A DNA stretch of 64,000 nt from Ophioderma brevispina (lineage: Eukaryota > Echinodermata > Ophiuroidea > Amphilepidida > Ophiodermatidae), in the NCBI GenBank assembly GCA_023653785.1, contig JAMKCH010084910.1:62001-126000 (forward strand). The letters are read 5' to 3'. The position numbers and the translations under genes are program-made. This document shows, in pieces, positions 24,793 through 38,455 of this stretch. The notes under the pieces were generated by a model. It was not told where the DNA came from and did not search any database. It worked only from the letters and a program-made list of their open reading frames with translations. The first letter of the stretch is position 1; each line of letters begins with the position of its first letter.

Positions 24793-27700
24793 CTGAAATC
24801 ATATTCAACACTCCGCCAACTATATCCACTTTTTTATTCATGGATTCATTCGACTACAGAGAATCTGACGGATTCAAATATACAAAGTACGAGTCTTGCT
24901 CTTAAATATGTAACTGCTATTATTACCTCCATGCCCCCAAAAAAAATCACACGTGTTCGGCCCATACCAACATTATCATGATGATATACTAGCATGCGGT
25001 TATATTATTTCTCTAATCCATGCCAATTGAATTTCACCCCACTTTAATCTGGTAAAACATAGCTCTTGGACAATCGGATTATGTAAGAGCAATCACAATA
25101 AAAACGGAAAAGGGCATCTATTGTTGCATTTACAACGTGGCAAAAAATCGGGCTGAAACTTCAAGTGAACAGTTTTGCTTGTTGTTGAAGGCAAACCATA
25201 CAGTTAAACAGATGGGGCGTTTTGAGCCGCGAAGGACAGACACATTTTCGTCGCTTTTTTGTGGTTGTCAAATTGTTAGTGGACTTACTTGACTTACTTT
25301 CAATTAGAATGGACTTTAATCATTTTTCGCACTTATAATGTGGTGGAATTAAATTTGACATCGTTATTGGCCATTAATTAGATATATTGACTCATCAAAT
25401 GGGGGTGCAAATTGGAAACATACATGCCTCAGTGGCATGGGCAAAACCTCATTAATGTAAATCTCAAAGTAGGCCCCTCTAGCGCTATTCGAAATTGCCA
25501 AAATGCAATAATTCGAATGGACAAGCGCTGCCTATTGAATATGGCTATGCTGATGCGGCGATCGAGGACATTTATTGTTCTCCTGTGGGGCTCAAATGTG
25601 AATCTGCCTCATCTGGTCAGAGATATAAGTCCGGATGGAAGTCTAGGAACACAGCCTGAAGGATGGAAATGGAGGTACAGACTTTTTCTATTGATGATTT
25701 TGTATCATTAGGACCTAGCCAATAATTTTTGGAGGGTGTGCAAAATTTGTTACAGTGCCATTTTGATTATATGCTGCTACCATGTCCAAATCACTAAACA
25801 TCCCTTAAGTATTTCCGATAGAGACAATAGCTCTCGGTTACTCCGGGTTTTAAGCACAAGAAGTGTTGGTAATGTAATTGTTTCATTACATTGACACAAA
25901 AATCCAAATATGGCTGCTCAAAAGTCAAATATGCTCTCGGAATCATTAAAATGATCTTAACTCCCCCATTATACCTATTTACGCTACGTGAATACATACT
26001 GAACACGTTTTAGGTGTTCTGCAGGTGTTCAAATCTGTTACAATTTTTCACACTCTGCAAGTGTTATTTAAACACCTCTAGAATGCATTTCCAAACGATG
26101 CAGGACTACGTCAAGTTTCTGCCCACATTATGCAGTTTAGAGGCTTGGTTCCAGTGTCTATATGCATGCTTTATGCTTTACACTTATAGATACATGTATT
26201 TGATCACCAGAAAACCTTAACTGGCATTTCTCTGTAATGGACATTTTAAAAATTCAAGATGGCAGCCAATACATCCGCCTTTAAAAAATAGTAAAACTAC
26301 AATCTTGTCCATAATTTCTAAACAACCTTCAAATTTCACAAAATAACAAAAATATGTAAATTAAGGTATGGGATAAATATTTGACCATTTGACATTCTTA
26401 TCTGGAATTTCTGTTCTTTAACATGCAAAAATGTTAAGATGGTGGGCCAATGTGGCTGCCCTTTACCTCTTTAACACCTATAAATTACGATACATCTGTA
26501 GTGTATTTAGTTAAACACCCAAAATGAGTATTAAAGTTAAATTAAAGTACGAGATGTATTGGATTTGGACATTAATAACTCGTATCTGGTATATTTGTTT
26601 GACACTGCTTAAAATTCAAAATGACGGACCAATATATTATGAATATCTGACAATTTGTAGGTTTAAAGATCTTAAAAGGCAGTCATATTGACTGCCATCT
26701 TGATTGGTAAAATTGTTTAACACCTTGAAATGCCCAGATTACGAGTTCCTACTGGTATAGAGCGCAGAATTATCACCTCCATCACAAATACCTGATAGTT
26801 ATGAGTCAATTGAATGATTTCGGGCATTATTGGGTTTTTAGGGTGGCCTATTGGATTTGGGGGTTAATTGTTGTGATCAAATCACGTCATAACCCGTCCA
26901 AAAGTTCCCTCGTGACTTTTAAAACCTGGATCTACTTGCATAAACTAATGACCATTTGAAAAATTTGAGAGTGATAGCGGCAATATTGGATTTCTAGAAA
27001 ATGCACTGCACGAAATTTTGCACAACCCCAGAAATATTAGCTTGGTCATCATTGACAAAACGATCAATAGACAACAGTCTGTACTCCATTTACCACCTGT
27101 GACCACAATCTCCTGACTAATATGCCTCCGTGAAACTGAGTGTGGCCTATGCCAGTACTCAAGTTTGGTGTGAGTATCTTGCTTTCAAAATCCGACCATA
27201 TGTACAAAAAACGTGGAATGTTGTAATTTCTGTCGAGAAATTATAACACAGGATTTGGCCTATCAGCCTGTAGGGCACTGAGAGAACTAAAATGTGTCTA
27301 TCACCAAACGCACTTGTAAAAAATAAATTGATAGGTTGGAATACACATGTAAAAAATAAAATAGTCATTTTTTACAAATTACTCCTATTAAGACATCATT
27401 TTCCCCCACTAATTTGTACAAAAAATATACTAATTTAATTTTTACGTGTATATGTTTTTGGAATATCTATTGAACCATTAACCAAAATTAAAAGACGCTA
27501 GAAACACCAAATACATGTGCACCTTGTAGCTCAGATTTTATTCGTAACAATGCATATTGGCCAGCCATTTGACTTAAAAACGGTTTGGGGCATTTTTTCA
27601 AACACTAATTTTTACAGCGTACGGTACGTAAATGGAAATCTGAAAACACAAGCATTTGGACTCATCGGGTAACTGGGGCCAATTTTTCGGCCAAATATAA

Positions 27701-28450
27701 CACAAATTTGCCATTTTTTTTACTTTTTTTATTTTTATGAAGGTTTTGGGCGAAGTTCAAAAACCATTTGATTTCATATGAGATGAATTTTATATTTTTT
27801 CAAAAAAAATATGATAAATTTTATTCAGAAAAACTTATCTATAAAACAAAAAAAAACATTTGGACACCTTTTCAACTACTTGCTTCAAAATAACTAGCAA
27901 AATTTCAAAGATTCAGTGCATTTCAAATAAATACAAAATACCTCGTGCCAGTGCAAGGGAAAAATATATTTTCTGGTGGACTAAGTACACTTAGGACCAG
28001 GTCTAACTTATGTAGGAATTTGTTTACGTGGATATTGTTCTTTTGATATGGGCGATAAAATGCTCACACTCAAAACCACCCTAAGCAATGGCAACGCCTT
28101 AAGAGGGGAACATGCACATACATTGCACAATGAGTGTTCTATGCCAATCTGTTTCTCCCCCCCCCCCGGTTTGAAACGCAGAAGGGGATTTTGCGATAGC
28201 GCGCATGTCCGTATGCATGTTGTCTTCCAGTTTGGTTAGGTTTTGGTTAGGTATTTCCTTTTTCAGGTCTTCTTCGAAAAGTGAAGTCCGATGAAAACAG
28301 AACTTGGGGTAAGGTAAAATAGGTGTTCCTTATATGGGATGATGTCACAAGTCCTGGACCCAGGTCAAGTCAATGGTCATCTGAGCTCATGTTCCATAAC
28401 AGACAGCCAGCCAAGTATGATAAATGTGTGAAAAAAAAAATTTATGTGGG
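24793..28450. repeat. 3.65-kb block, tandem copy 1
   Basis: Aligns end to end with 28451-32080. No coding potential is visible on either strand. It contains conserved landmarks such as GATGCGGCGATCGAGGAC, a run of nine C near 28160, and GAACACC/GGTGTT words near 26000-26080. Both copies share the start TGAAATCATATT and end in TGTGGGCATTTTTTG. The unit is not recognised as a known element. Confidence 0.85.
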
Positions 28451-31400
28451 CATTTTTTGAAATCATATTATTAACACTCGCCAACTATTCAACTTTTTAT
28501 TCATGGATTCATTTCACTACAGAGAATCTGACGGATTCAAATATACAAAGACGAGATCTGCTCTTAAATATGTAACTGCTATTATTACCTCCATGCCCCC
28601 AAAACATCACCACGTGTTCGGCCCATACAACATTATTCATGATGATTTTATACTAGCATGCGGTTATATTATTTTCTCTTAAATCCATGCCAATTGCATT
28701 TCACCCCACTTAATCTGTAGACAACATAGCTTTGCCAATTCGGGATAGTAAGAGCAAATCAATAAAAAACGGAAAAGGGCATATCTATTGTTGAATTTAA
28801 CAACTTGGCAATCGGGCTGAAACTTCAATGTGAACAGTGGCTTGTGTGAAGGGCAAAGCCAAACAGGCTTAAACAGATGCGTTTTGAGCGCGAAGTGTGA
28901 CAGACACCTTTTCGGAGCATTTTTTGTGGTGTCAAATTGGTAGTGGAATTACTGACTTACTTTCAATTGAAATGCGACTACATCATGCAGCACTTATAAT
29001 GTGGTTTGAATTAAATTTGACATCGTTATTTGCCCTTTAATTAGATATATTGGACTCATCAAATGGGGGTAGCAAATTTGAAACATAAATGAATCAGTGC
29101 ATGGGCAAAAACTCTTATGTAAATCTAAAAAGTAGGCCCTCTAGCGCTATTCGAAATGCCCAAAATGCCATAATTCGCATGGAAGCGCAGGCCTTGAATA
29201 TGCTATGCTGATGCGGCGATCGAGGACCTTATGGTTCTCCTGTGGGGCTCAAATGGGAATCTGCTCATATGGTCAGAGATATAGTCAGGTGGAAAGTCTA
29301 GCACAACAACCTGAAGGATGGAAATGGTACAGACTTTGTCTATTGATAGATTTTAGTCCATTCGGACCCAAGCCAATAATTTTTGGAGGGTGTTTGACAA
29401 AAATTGTTACAGTGCCATTTTGATTATATGGATGCTACCATGTCCAAATCACTAAAATCCCTTAAGGATTCCGATAGAGACAAACACCTCTCGGTACTCC
29501 GGTGTTTTAAGCACAAGAAAGTGTTGGTAATGTTAATGTTCATACATTGCCACAAAATCCAATATGGCTGCTCAACAGTCAAATTGCTATCGGAATCATT
29601 AACATGATCTTAACTCCTCATTATACCTATTTACGCTTCTTGAATATATACTGAACACCTAAACGTGTTATGCAGGGTGTTCAAAAATCAGTTACAATTG
29701 TCACCCCACTCTGCAAGTGTTACTTAACACCTCAGAATGCATTTCCAACGCATCAGGACACGTCAAGTGTTTCTGAACACATTTTGCAGTTAGAGGTTTG
29801 ATTGCCAGTGTCTATATGCCATGCTTTATGCTTACACTTATGAGATACATGTATTTATCACCGAACCCTAACTGCATTTCCTGTAATGACATTTTTAAAA
29901 TTCAGATGGCAGCCAATACATCCGCCTAAAAATAGTAAACCTACATTATATGTATTACATCAAATAATATTGTTATAAATTGGAAATTGAAGGTATGGAT
30001 AAATATTTGACCATTTGAAATTCTTATCTGGATTTCTGTTTCTTTAATGCAAAAAGGTTAAGATGGTGGGCACATGTGGCTGCTCTTTACCTTTGAAAAC
30101 CATAAAAATTTACGATTTACATCTGTATTGTATTAGTTTAAAACACCAAAATGAGTATTCAAGTTAAATTAAAGTACGAGATGTATGTCTTGGACAATTA
30201 ATAAACTGTATCTGCTATATTGTTTTGACAACATGCTTAAAATTCCAAAATGACGGCCAATATATATGAATATCTGACAATTTGTAGGTTTTAAAGATCT
30301 TAACCGGCAGTCATAGTGACATGCCATCTTGATGGTAAGTTTGTTAACACACTTGAAATGGCAGATACGAGTTCCTACTGGATATAGAGCCAAGAATTAT
30401 GCCTCCATCACATATACCTGATGAGTTATGGTCAATTGAATGATGTCGGGGCATTATTGGGTTTTAGGGTGGGCAATATGGATTTGGTGGTAATGTTGTG
30501 ATCAATTAACGTCAATAACCGTCCAAAAGATTCCCTCGTGCTTAAAACCTGGATCTATGGCATAAAATAATGACATTTGAATAAATTTGAGAGTGATAGC
30601 GTCCATATTGGATTTCTAGAAAAGGCCACTGCACGAAATTTTGCACACACCCAGACGAAATTATTAGCTTAGGTCCATTCATTGACAAAAACGATCAATA
30701 GAAAAGGTCTGTAATCCATTTCCACCCTGTGCCCACAAGGCCTCCTGAAAATATGCACTCCGTGAAACGGAGTGTGGCCTATGCCAGTACTCAAGTTTGG
30801 TTATGTGAGTTCTTGCTTTCAAAATACGACCCTATGTACAAAAAAAGGGAATTTTTGTAATTTATGTCGGAAATTATAACACAATGATTGGCCTATCAGC
30901 CTGTATGGGCACTGAGAGACTAACATGTGTCTATCACAAAACGCACTGTAAAAAATAAAGTTGATATGTTGGTATACAATGTTAAAAATAACTAGTCATT
31001 TTTTTACAATACTCCTATTCAGACATCATTTTCACTAATTTGTAAAAAATATTACTAATTTATTTTACGTGCTCTATTTTTCTTAGGAATATCTATTGAA
31101 ACCATTAACCAAAATTTAAGGACGCTTAGAAACACAAATACATGTGCACCTTGTAGCTCAGATTTTTATTTCGGTCAACAGCATATTGGCCAGCCATTGA
31201 CTTAAAAAACGGTTTTGGGGCTATTTTCAAACACTAAGTTTTACCAGCGTTGGTAAGTAACGGGAATCTGACAACAAGAATTTCTGGACTCATCGGTGTA
31301 ACTGGGGCCATTTTTTCGGCCAAAAAACACAAATTGCCATTTTTGGACCATTTTATGAAGTTTTGGGCGAAGTAAAACCATTTTATTTCACTGAGATAGA

Positions 31401-32080
31401 ATTTATCTTTTTCAAAAAAATATTGGATAAATTTTTTCAGAAAAAATTTATCTATAAAAAAAAAAAAAACATGTTTGGGACACCTTTTCCACACTACTTC
31501 TTCATACATAAACTAACCGCAAATTTCAAGATTCAAGTGCAAATTTCAAAAAAATACAAAATTACCTCGTGCCAATGCAGGGAAAATATATTTCTGGTGG
31601 ACTCTTATAAATTACACTTAGACCAGGGCTAAACGTATGTAGGAATTTGTTTACGTGGATATGTTCTATGATATGGGCAATCAAAGGCACACTCAAAACC
31701 ACCCTAAGCAATGGCAACGCCTTAAGAGGGACATGCACATACCTTGCACAATGCGTGTTCTATGCCATCTGTTTCTCCCCCCCCCCCCGGTTTGAAAAGA
31801 AGAGGGGGATTGTGCGAATAGAGCGCATGTCGTTGCATGTATGTTCAGTTGGTTAGTTTTGGTTTTAGGTGTTTCTTTTTCAGGTCTTCGTGAAAAGTTG
31901 AAGTCCGATTGAAACCAGGGACTGGGGTTAAGGTTACAATAGGGGTTCTTATATGTGGATGATGTCAAAAGTCGTAGACCAAGGTCACAGTCAGGTCATC
32001 TGAGCTCATGTTCCATAACAGGCAGGACAGCCCAAGTATCATAAATGCTGTTAAAAAAAATTTATTTGTGGGCATTTTTT
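28451..32080. repeat. 3.65-kb block, tandem copy 2, indel-rich
   Basis: Differs from copy 1 by scattered one- or two-base insertions and deletions, roughly every 10-20 bases, often at homopolymers, with fewer substitutions. That pattern suggests unpolished long-read sequence more than natural divergence, though either copy might be the poorer one. Confidence 0.85.
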
Positions 32081-33002
32081 GTTACAAGCTAGCAAACCAT
32101 GTCAGATCAAATGCTCATATGGTATAGTTTCTCAAAAGAGTTGTTGCCAAAAAATACCAATTTATTTTTGTGGCCTTTTGGGCCAAACAGAGATTTGGCC
32201 AAAATATGATTTTGGCTTGATGTAGTTGATATCTTCAAAAACAAGCTTTATCAGAAAATTACCAATTTATTTAATTGGACTATGTTTACGTCTTAAATAA
32301 ACCAAAATTAATTAAAGATGATTAAAATAAAGAAAATAAACAGCATTCCAGAGCATTTAAGATCATTTTTCTCAAAATATTGTTTATTTGAAACTATGAG
32401 ACATAAACATGTTTACAACGTAAGCAAAAAACCATCGACATACATAAACACAGTTCTGTTTGACCCATGTGAATGCTTTTACTTTTACGTAGAAATTACA
32501 GTAGTGTTAACTTTAAGGGGGTAATCTAGGATATGTTACACTGATGGCGTCTCATCGGAATGAACATTTCACTAATGATTTTGCCCGAAATGGATTTTTG
32601 ATTTCACTGTTTTGTAGGTTTAGATGAAAATCAAGTTTAAGCAAGATGGGTTATATTTAGTCATAATTAATAAATTAATTGTAGTGTAAAAAACAAAGGA
32701 AATAAAGCTTCTAGAGCATTAAGGTCATTACAAGTAAGCACAAAAATCATCCAAACATGAAAATTGTTTGACTGACTTAATAAAATAATGCTGTCACTTT
32801 TTATTTAGAATAAAGCTACATAGTTTTTTCCCATGACGGAATCCATTATTGACCCTTCAACGATTTATTTTGATTTTGCTAAATCCATTGCATTCACTGA
32901 CTCGTTTCTAATTAATTAATTATCCGATTTTTGATAATTAAAAGGGTCTTTACCAAATACAATTACTTACATTACTTTGTCTTTGTGTTTCTTAATTTCA
33001 GA
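32081..33002. other. Intergenic, AT-rich
   Basis: No gene or repeat recognised. It ends in a pyrimidine-rich stretch before an abrupt rise in GC content at about 33003. Confidence 0.5.
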
Positions 33003-33985
33003 TGATCTATGGAGGACACAAGACGTTACCACTGGAGGTTAGCCCGAACCCTGACTGCGCACCGCATTCGGGGGCGATGATCTAGAAACACTGACTTCTG
33101 GATCATTTTGGTATGCTTCTTTCCACCGGGTGGACTCCACGGGGCGGGAGAGACCGGAACACCATGAGACATTTCCGGCTCCTATGTGCGTCACCGTCAG
33201 ACGAACATCTCCGTACTAGCGAGGCTCTCCTTTATGACTGCCACGATCCATCTGGCTTAATGTTGTCTTGGAGGCCAGGCGAAACGGCTTCTGAGTTGGA
33301 GGGGAAAAAGCTGGTCGTGAGCCCCCCCCCCATAGGGCAGAGTCTTGCTGAGGTAAACTTCAAGGCTCTACTGGACACCAGCGTCCTTCATCGCTGGAAC
33401 CTGAAGCTTGTCGGAGATTTGGGAGGATGATCGGTGTGGAGTGAGCTGAGAGATGAGTATTGGCCAGGTAACCCTGATCGGGGAAGGAAGGCGAGCGGGC
33501 ATTCCTGTGGAAGGTGAGGTGACTCTCTGCTATAGACAGAGTATGGATATCCGATACTCTCATGCCTGATGCTACGGCGACACGGAAGAGAGTCTTCTTG
33601 GAGGTGTCCGCTAGAGACGCCTGGGATGAAGAGGGCTATAAGGAGGACTGTTGCGATGCTGGAGGATGTTGGGAAGGTCCCCTGCTGGTTAAGCAGAGAG
33701 ACGTTAAGGCGGCGTCGATGTAGCATTCCCTTGAAGAGGTCATGAAGCGCTGGCGGGTTAGACACGGTGATGCCCTCCACCAAAACCCAGATTGAATGGC
33801 TCCTACTGGCCGTGCGGCAATTCTGAATGTGCGTGTGGGTTTGCTCCATCTTCGAACACTGCCTCAGGAAGTCCGCCACCTCCTTAGAGTTGCTTCCGAA
33901 GAGGTCCACTTGGTGATCCCTGCCACCAGTTCCGGTACATGACCAGTCTGGAATTATGAGTCTTCCTTGTTGTAGGTTCATTGCC
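33003..33985 (-). pseudogene. DIRS-like tyrosine recombinase, broken
   Basis: Minus-strand pieces in different frames follow the DIRS recombinase order. An N-terminal helical part has VADFLRQCSKM (33870s) and VSNPPALHDLFKGMLHRRRL (about 33710-33770). A catalytic part has GMRVSDIHTLS (33535-33565), which includes the first Arg of the R-H-R-Y set. A later block has WIVAVIKESLASTEM near 33210-33260. I could not find a clean HxxR or final Tyr. In DIRS elements this enzyme inserts a circular cDNA, so no target-site duplication is expected. Several frameshifts show the copy is inactive. The GC content is well above the flanks, marking a discrete insertion. Confidence 0.75.
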
Positions 33986-35580
33986 TCTCCCGCCAGACGG
34001 GCAGCTTGGAGCGAAAGGCCTGCTGCTCTGTGGGACTGATGAAACTGGCCATGCAGTCAGGTTTATCGCCTTCAGAGTCTACATCGGAAGGAGACCCCCC
34101 CGGAGTCTTGATCAGGCCCTTCCTCTGAAGATGTAACGGGTTGGCTACAAGCAGAGCAACAGGAGTTTGGGACACCACGGTTGCCAAGGCCAATAAGGCC
34201 ACAATTCGGGCACACAAAATCATGCGGCAGTGCTTTTCCTGGCTGAACTTGAGAATTAAGAACTCGAGGAACTATGGCGATCGGAGGGAAGGCGTTTACT
34301 GTGACTCCGTCCCAATCCATTGTCATGGCGTCCTGTTGAAGGGCCGTGGGTCCATGCCCACGAGCAGTAAGTCGGGAGCTGGGCGTTGAGGAGGTTTGCG
34401 AACAGGTCCATGTGGGGTGTTCACAGCATGTGTGAAAAACTTATTCTGCATATCTTGGGGTTTTGAGGTGCCACTCTACCGACACGCCCCCCGGATTTCG
34501 ATGGCCCGAATTCCAGGATGTCTTACTCGATCGGGCCATCTGCAGGGTGTTGTCTTCCCCGGGAAGGTTGAAATGACTGTCAGGGTGATCGATACGGAGC
34601 ACCACTCCAGGCTTTGACTGTCTGTAGTTTGTGGTGGGCTGGATTTGTTGCTATTCCAGAGTGAGATTTGGCGACCCTCTTACCCTCCCATGTCTTTTTC
34701 CTCCGTTCTAGTTTCTTATTTCTTCTCAGATCCAGTTGCCTAGGTTTATTGGTACATCAGTTAGGTAGGGTCAAAGGGAACTGTGCTCTGGAATGTTTCA
34801 GAGTCCCTGATACCAACAATACATTGAACTGCGTGGACATACTCACAAAAATGGTCGGTGGTTGGTGGACGGGTGTATCGCCATACTCCAGTTTGGTGCA
34901 AATGGACAAATGCCTGTAACATACACCTTTCCTTTATATCCTTATAGGTTAGGCTCGTGATTAGGCCATTTTAAATAACCTATATGCTTCTGAAATACCG
35001 CAGTAAGGGCGGACGGAATAAAAAACCACAAGGTTAACAGGCCAGTGGGTTCCAGACTTTATAGTACTGCTGCCTTGTAGACTCACCTGATTGCAGGAAA
35101 GGCTTGGGGAGACAACTCTGAGGATAAATCCGGGAGTTGGAGTCCGTAGGCGAATGAAGGCTCTTACTAAGACACCAGTCGGCAACTCCTGCGACGCCGC
35201 TGGCACCAAACTGTATAGTTTCTCGGCAGCGTTTCTTAGATTTGTCTTCAACGCGGAGAGGGGGATTCATGTGAATGGGCAACATACGGATTCTCATAGC
35301 AGTGACCCTGGCTCGCGCCATGGAGAGTGGACACTCCAGCTTCGCTCCATAGCGAAGAACCAACACGAGGAAGTAGCAGTTAACGGTTTTAAGCGACTTT
35401 GCTTGATTGGCGTAGATAGAGCATTAGTGCAAGGGATACTTCCGACGGTGGGAGCGATCATCGCATCTCACTGGACAGCTACAGCCCGCCTTAAGCTGGC
35501 ACAGCCTCAGCCAATTGGGTGCGGTCCCGCCACAGTTAGTCGTCCTCATAGGGGAGGGGATAGTGGGAGACATTCATGAA
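33978..35580 (-). pseudogene. DIRS-like RT-RNase H remnant
   Basis: Continues upstream (in element orientation) of the recombinase, as in DIRS elements. Recognisable on the minus strand are MDWDGVTVNAFPPIAIVPRV (about 34260-34320) and a DLFANLLNAQLPTY-like block near 34370-34410, both typical of the DIRS RNase H tail. Others are KGLIKTPGGSPSD near 34080-34130, GVWRYTRPPT near 34860-34890, and a thumb/connection-like stretch (CPLSMARARVTAMRI) near 35290-35330. The catalytic RT box is not visible, so the element is probably truncated near 35580. All frames are interrupted. The plus-strand 162-residue open frame at 35091-35579 is the antisense shadow. Confidence 0.65.
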
Positions 35581-35837
35581 AAAGACTGACGCAATACTGC
35601 CACCTGGCAATCAAGCTAAGAAAAGATAAGAAATCCAAAGAGACAAACTCCCTCAAGTGGATTGTGGAATGTGATGTACCATTACAATGGTTTAAGTGGA
35701 CAATCTACAGATATCACATGATACTCGCAAGACATCCATCATTAATAATGAGCTCATAAGACTTCAAGTCGACATAGCACCTTAACCCCCCCCCCAAGAA
35801 ACAGTCTAGCAGATTACGTGTACATCAAGGAAAAGGA

Positions 35838-36590
35838 CACTACATATTCTTTGGAGGGAAATCAGCAGAAGAACCTCTTGAATTTGGCGTTGGTTTTGTA
35901 GTTAGTAACTCCTTACTGCGTTCAGTGGAGCCTGGTAAAGGTGGATCAGAACGCCTTTTGACATTCGCCTTCACACCAGCGATGGCCCGTTCTCCCTCAT
36001 CAGGTTTTATGCTCCAACCATGACTGTCCACTTCTGAAAGCCCAAGAGATGATGAATTCTATGACAACCGTTGAAAGCCGTAATTAAGGGGGTGATCACC
36101 AAAGTGATGAACACTCCTTCTCCTGGGGGATTTCAATCGAGAGTGGGTTACTGATCCACGGTCCTGGCAATCTTGCCTTGGACACTTTGGTGTCGGTATA
36201 AGACCAATGGACAATGGACAACGGTCTTCTTAAACTGTGCTCCTACTATAACCTATGTGTGACCAACACCTTTTTCAAGACCAACCCTCAGCACAAAGTA
36301 TCCCTGGCGTCACGCCACGCTCCAAAGCCACTGGCATTCAACTTGACCTGGATCATCACAAGGCGATCTTTCATCAATGCCATCAACCTCAATAGGTCTT
36401 ACCATAGTGCAGACTGTGATACAGATCATGCCTTCGGTCTGCTGTAAGCTTCGACTGCAACCAAGAGGATACACCGCTCTAAACAAGCTGGGAAACCACG
36501 CATCAATACCATCACGACTGCAGCAAGAGGAAAGGTTGAGCATTTTGCTGTTTTACATAAAAATGCATCCATTGCGCTTGGTGGTAAATA
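35838..36590 (+). pseudogene. LINE endonuclease fragment
   Basis: Plus-strand frames spell an APE-type endonuclease from a non-LTR retrotransposon: YIFFGGKSAEEPLEFGVGFV (about 35843-35902), LLLGDFNxRVG-like sequence near 36120-36150, a DNGxLLKLCSYYNLCVTNTFF stretch (36214-36276), then RHAPKP...LTWIITRRS and the SADCDTDHAF catalytic end (about 36410-36440). The SADCxTDH motif is characteristic of these nucleases. Frameshifts near 35900-36200 break it. It abuts the DIRS-like remnant head to head. No RT follows; the sequence switches to another repeat near 36600. Confidence 0.75.
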
Positions 36591-36789
36591 GGTGAGGGGT
36601 ACTACAGGACTTTCGGGGGTCTGTTAAAAATTCTCTTTGCTGAAATGAACATAAATAAGGTCTAATTTTGTGTATGTAACAATATGGATAGTATAGTGAT
36701 ATAGCGTGCAATTTCCTACAATTAAGGGATGCTTATCACCATCAACATTCCTCGTCTCTTTATAATGATCAGAAACTATATGAACCTGA

Positions 36790-37310
36790 ACTGCAAAAAA
36801 CTGGGGTGCCATAAAAATTTTAACAACACAAGTCGGTTGTCAAGCTTGTTCGTATTTGTTTCTGGTGTTGAATTTAGTCATTTAACACCGCTCGTGTTTG
36901 ATGCACAATTTAATTATGTATTTTAGTGATTCTGCTTATTAAACGTTAGAAGTAATCAGTTGCCCAATAGAAGCAAACAACAACAAAATCAACCATTTTC
37001 TACAAAATGTCCGATGTCTACAATAAAATGTTAACACCAAAGTTTTGCTTGTTGTTCCGTACGGGTTAATTAACACCAATGGTATCATTTGGCACCGACG
37101 GTGCTAAAGAAATAATTTAACACCAACATGTGGGGAAAATTAACACTAAACAGTGTCATATCATATATTGTAACCAAACATTGGTGTTAATATAACCACA
37201 ACATGGTGTTAATTAACCACGTTAATGGTAGTGGGTGCGGTCACCTATTGATTCCAGAAGGGTGTAAAATAAACACCAGGTGTTAAAGGTGAACACCCCA
37301 ATTTTTGCAA
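36790..37310. mobile_element. MITE with GGTGTTAA-type internal repeats, copy 1
   Basis: Terminal inverted repeats ACTGCAAAAAACTGGGGTG (left) and CACCCCAATTTTTGCA (right) enclose about 500 bases with many TTAACACC/GGTGTTAA words and no ORF. The CACTGCAAAAA end is typical of mariner-type non-autonomous elements. Its partner is at 50751-51271. Confidence 0.6.
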
Positions 37311-38049
37311 CGAGTGGTGAACATGAAGTGAAAATATTGTAAGTAATTTTCACCTTTTGGAGGGATCATGCTTAGCGTATAGGGCTTCATATATTAATGG
37401 AAGCTTAGATTTACATAATTTCGTTCGAAAAGTGAGTACACACTAAACCTGACACTTTCTAAAGAAGAGGGACAATAGGCCATAACATTTTAGTGCCGTT
37501 TAAGTGAATGCTCTACATCATAAAATAATGTGTCGCCATATCGTTTACATTCTATTCCCACCACAAATATTTTGATGGAATATCGTAGAATCAGCTCATT
37601 TTACAATAATTACTGAAAAGTGAAAGTTTAGATTGATTTATTATATGTAATCATGATTTTGTTCGTTTGACCATGACTTTGTTTGCCGGTATTGGCGATG
37701 TAATTAATGTAACTGTCATTCTGGACTTTTGAGGGAGTTTTGACTGGTATTAATGCACTTTATTCAAATTTTGATTCGGGACAACCGGGTGGGTGGGTGA
37801 TTAACCACGAAAATTAGAACATTCTGTCAACGGTAAAGAGTAATGGACATGTTTGCATTTACCAAGTAGTCGCTTTTCCCGTGACAATAGTGACACGTGA
37901 GGATGAACAAAGAGATGTGGAAAAGTGCCGTAATCGTTAAAGGGCAACGTATTTTCAATGGAAAACACCTCAACACGTTCCAACATCGTCTTAGCGGCCA
38001 ATTCGTTTCCCCAGTGAAAAATGTTTACACACTCCCCAGGTCGGCTGTT

Positions 38050-38160
38050 GTGATGATGATGAGATGAGGAGATGAAAGATGAAGATGATGATGATGAGGA
38101 TTGACGATGACGATGACGATGATGATGATGATGCATTGATGATGATGATGATGATGAAGA
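38050..38160. repeat. GAT microsatellite
   Basis: Interrupted GAT/GAC tract inside the 1.85-kb block. The equivalent tract in the partner is at 51992-52082. Confidence 0.85.
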
Positions 38161-38455
38161 TTGAGATCGCTTGAGCATATATCCCTAAAGTTCCTAGAGG
38201 AAATTGCCCCCCCCCCACCGATTTAGTTTTAGGTTTAAAAAACATTTTTTTTGTTTGTGTTTTGTTTTGTTTAAGTATTTTTTTTTCTATATTTAGAATG
38301 CTTACAAAGGTTTTTAAATCAACTGAAGTGAATAAGTGAGTAACGCCAAGTTTTTGAATGTAATTTAATAGATGCAACATTTAGTATTTTCTGTTGCGAA
38401 CGACAAAAAACTCGGAACATGCTTTCTGCCTAATGGGACACAGCAGCAAGCATCT

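Larger units (their letters stand above)
36608..38455. repeat. 1.85-kb block, copy 1
   Basis: Aligns with 50574-52368 throughout, again with frequent small indels. It contains a MITE-like element, a GAT tract and a C-run, in the same order as the partner. No gene is visible. Confidence 0.8.

Noticed and set aside
35091..35579. 162-codon plus-strand open frame
   Set aside because: The opposite strand carries DIRS-like RT/RNase H motifs; this frame has no known domain.
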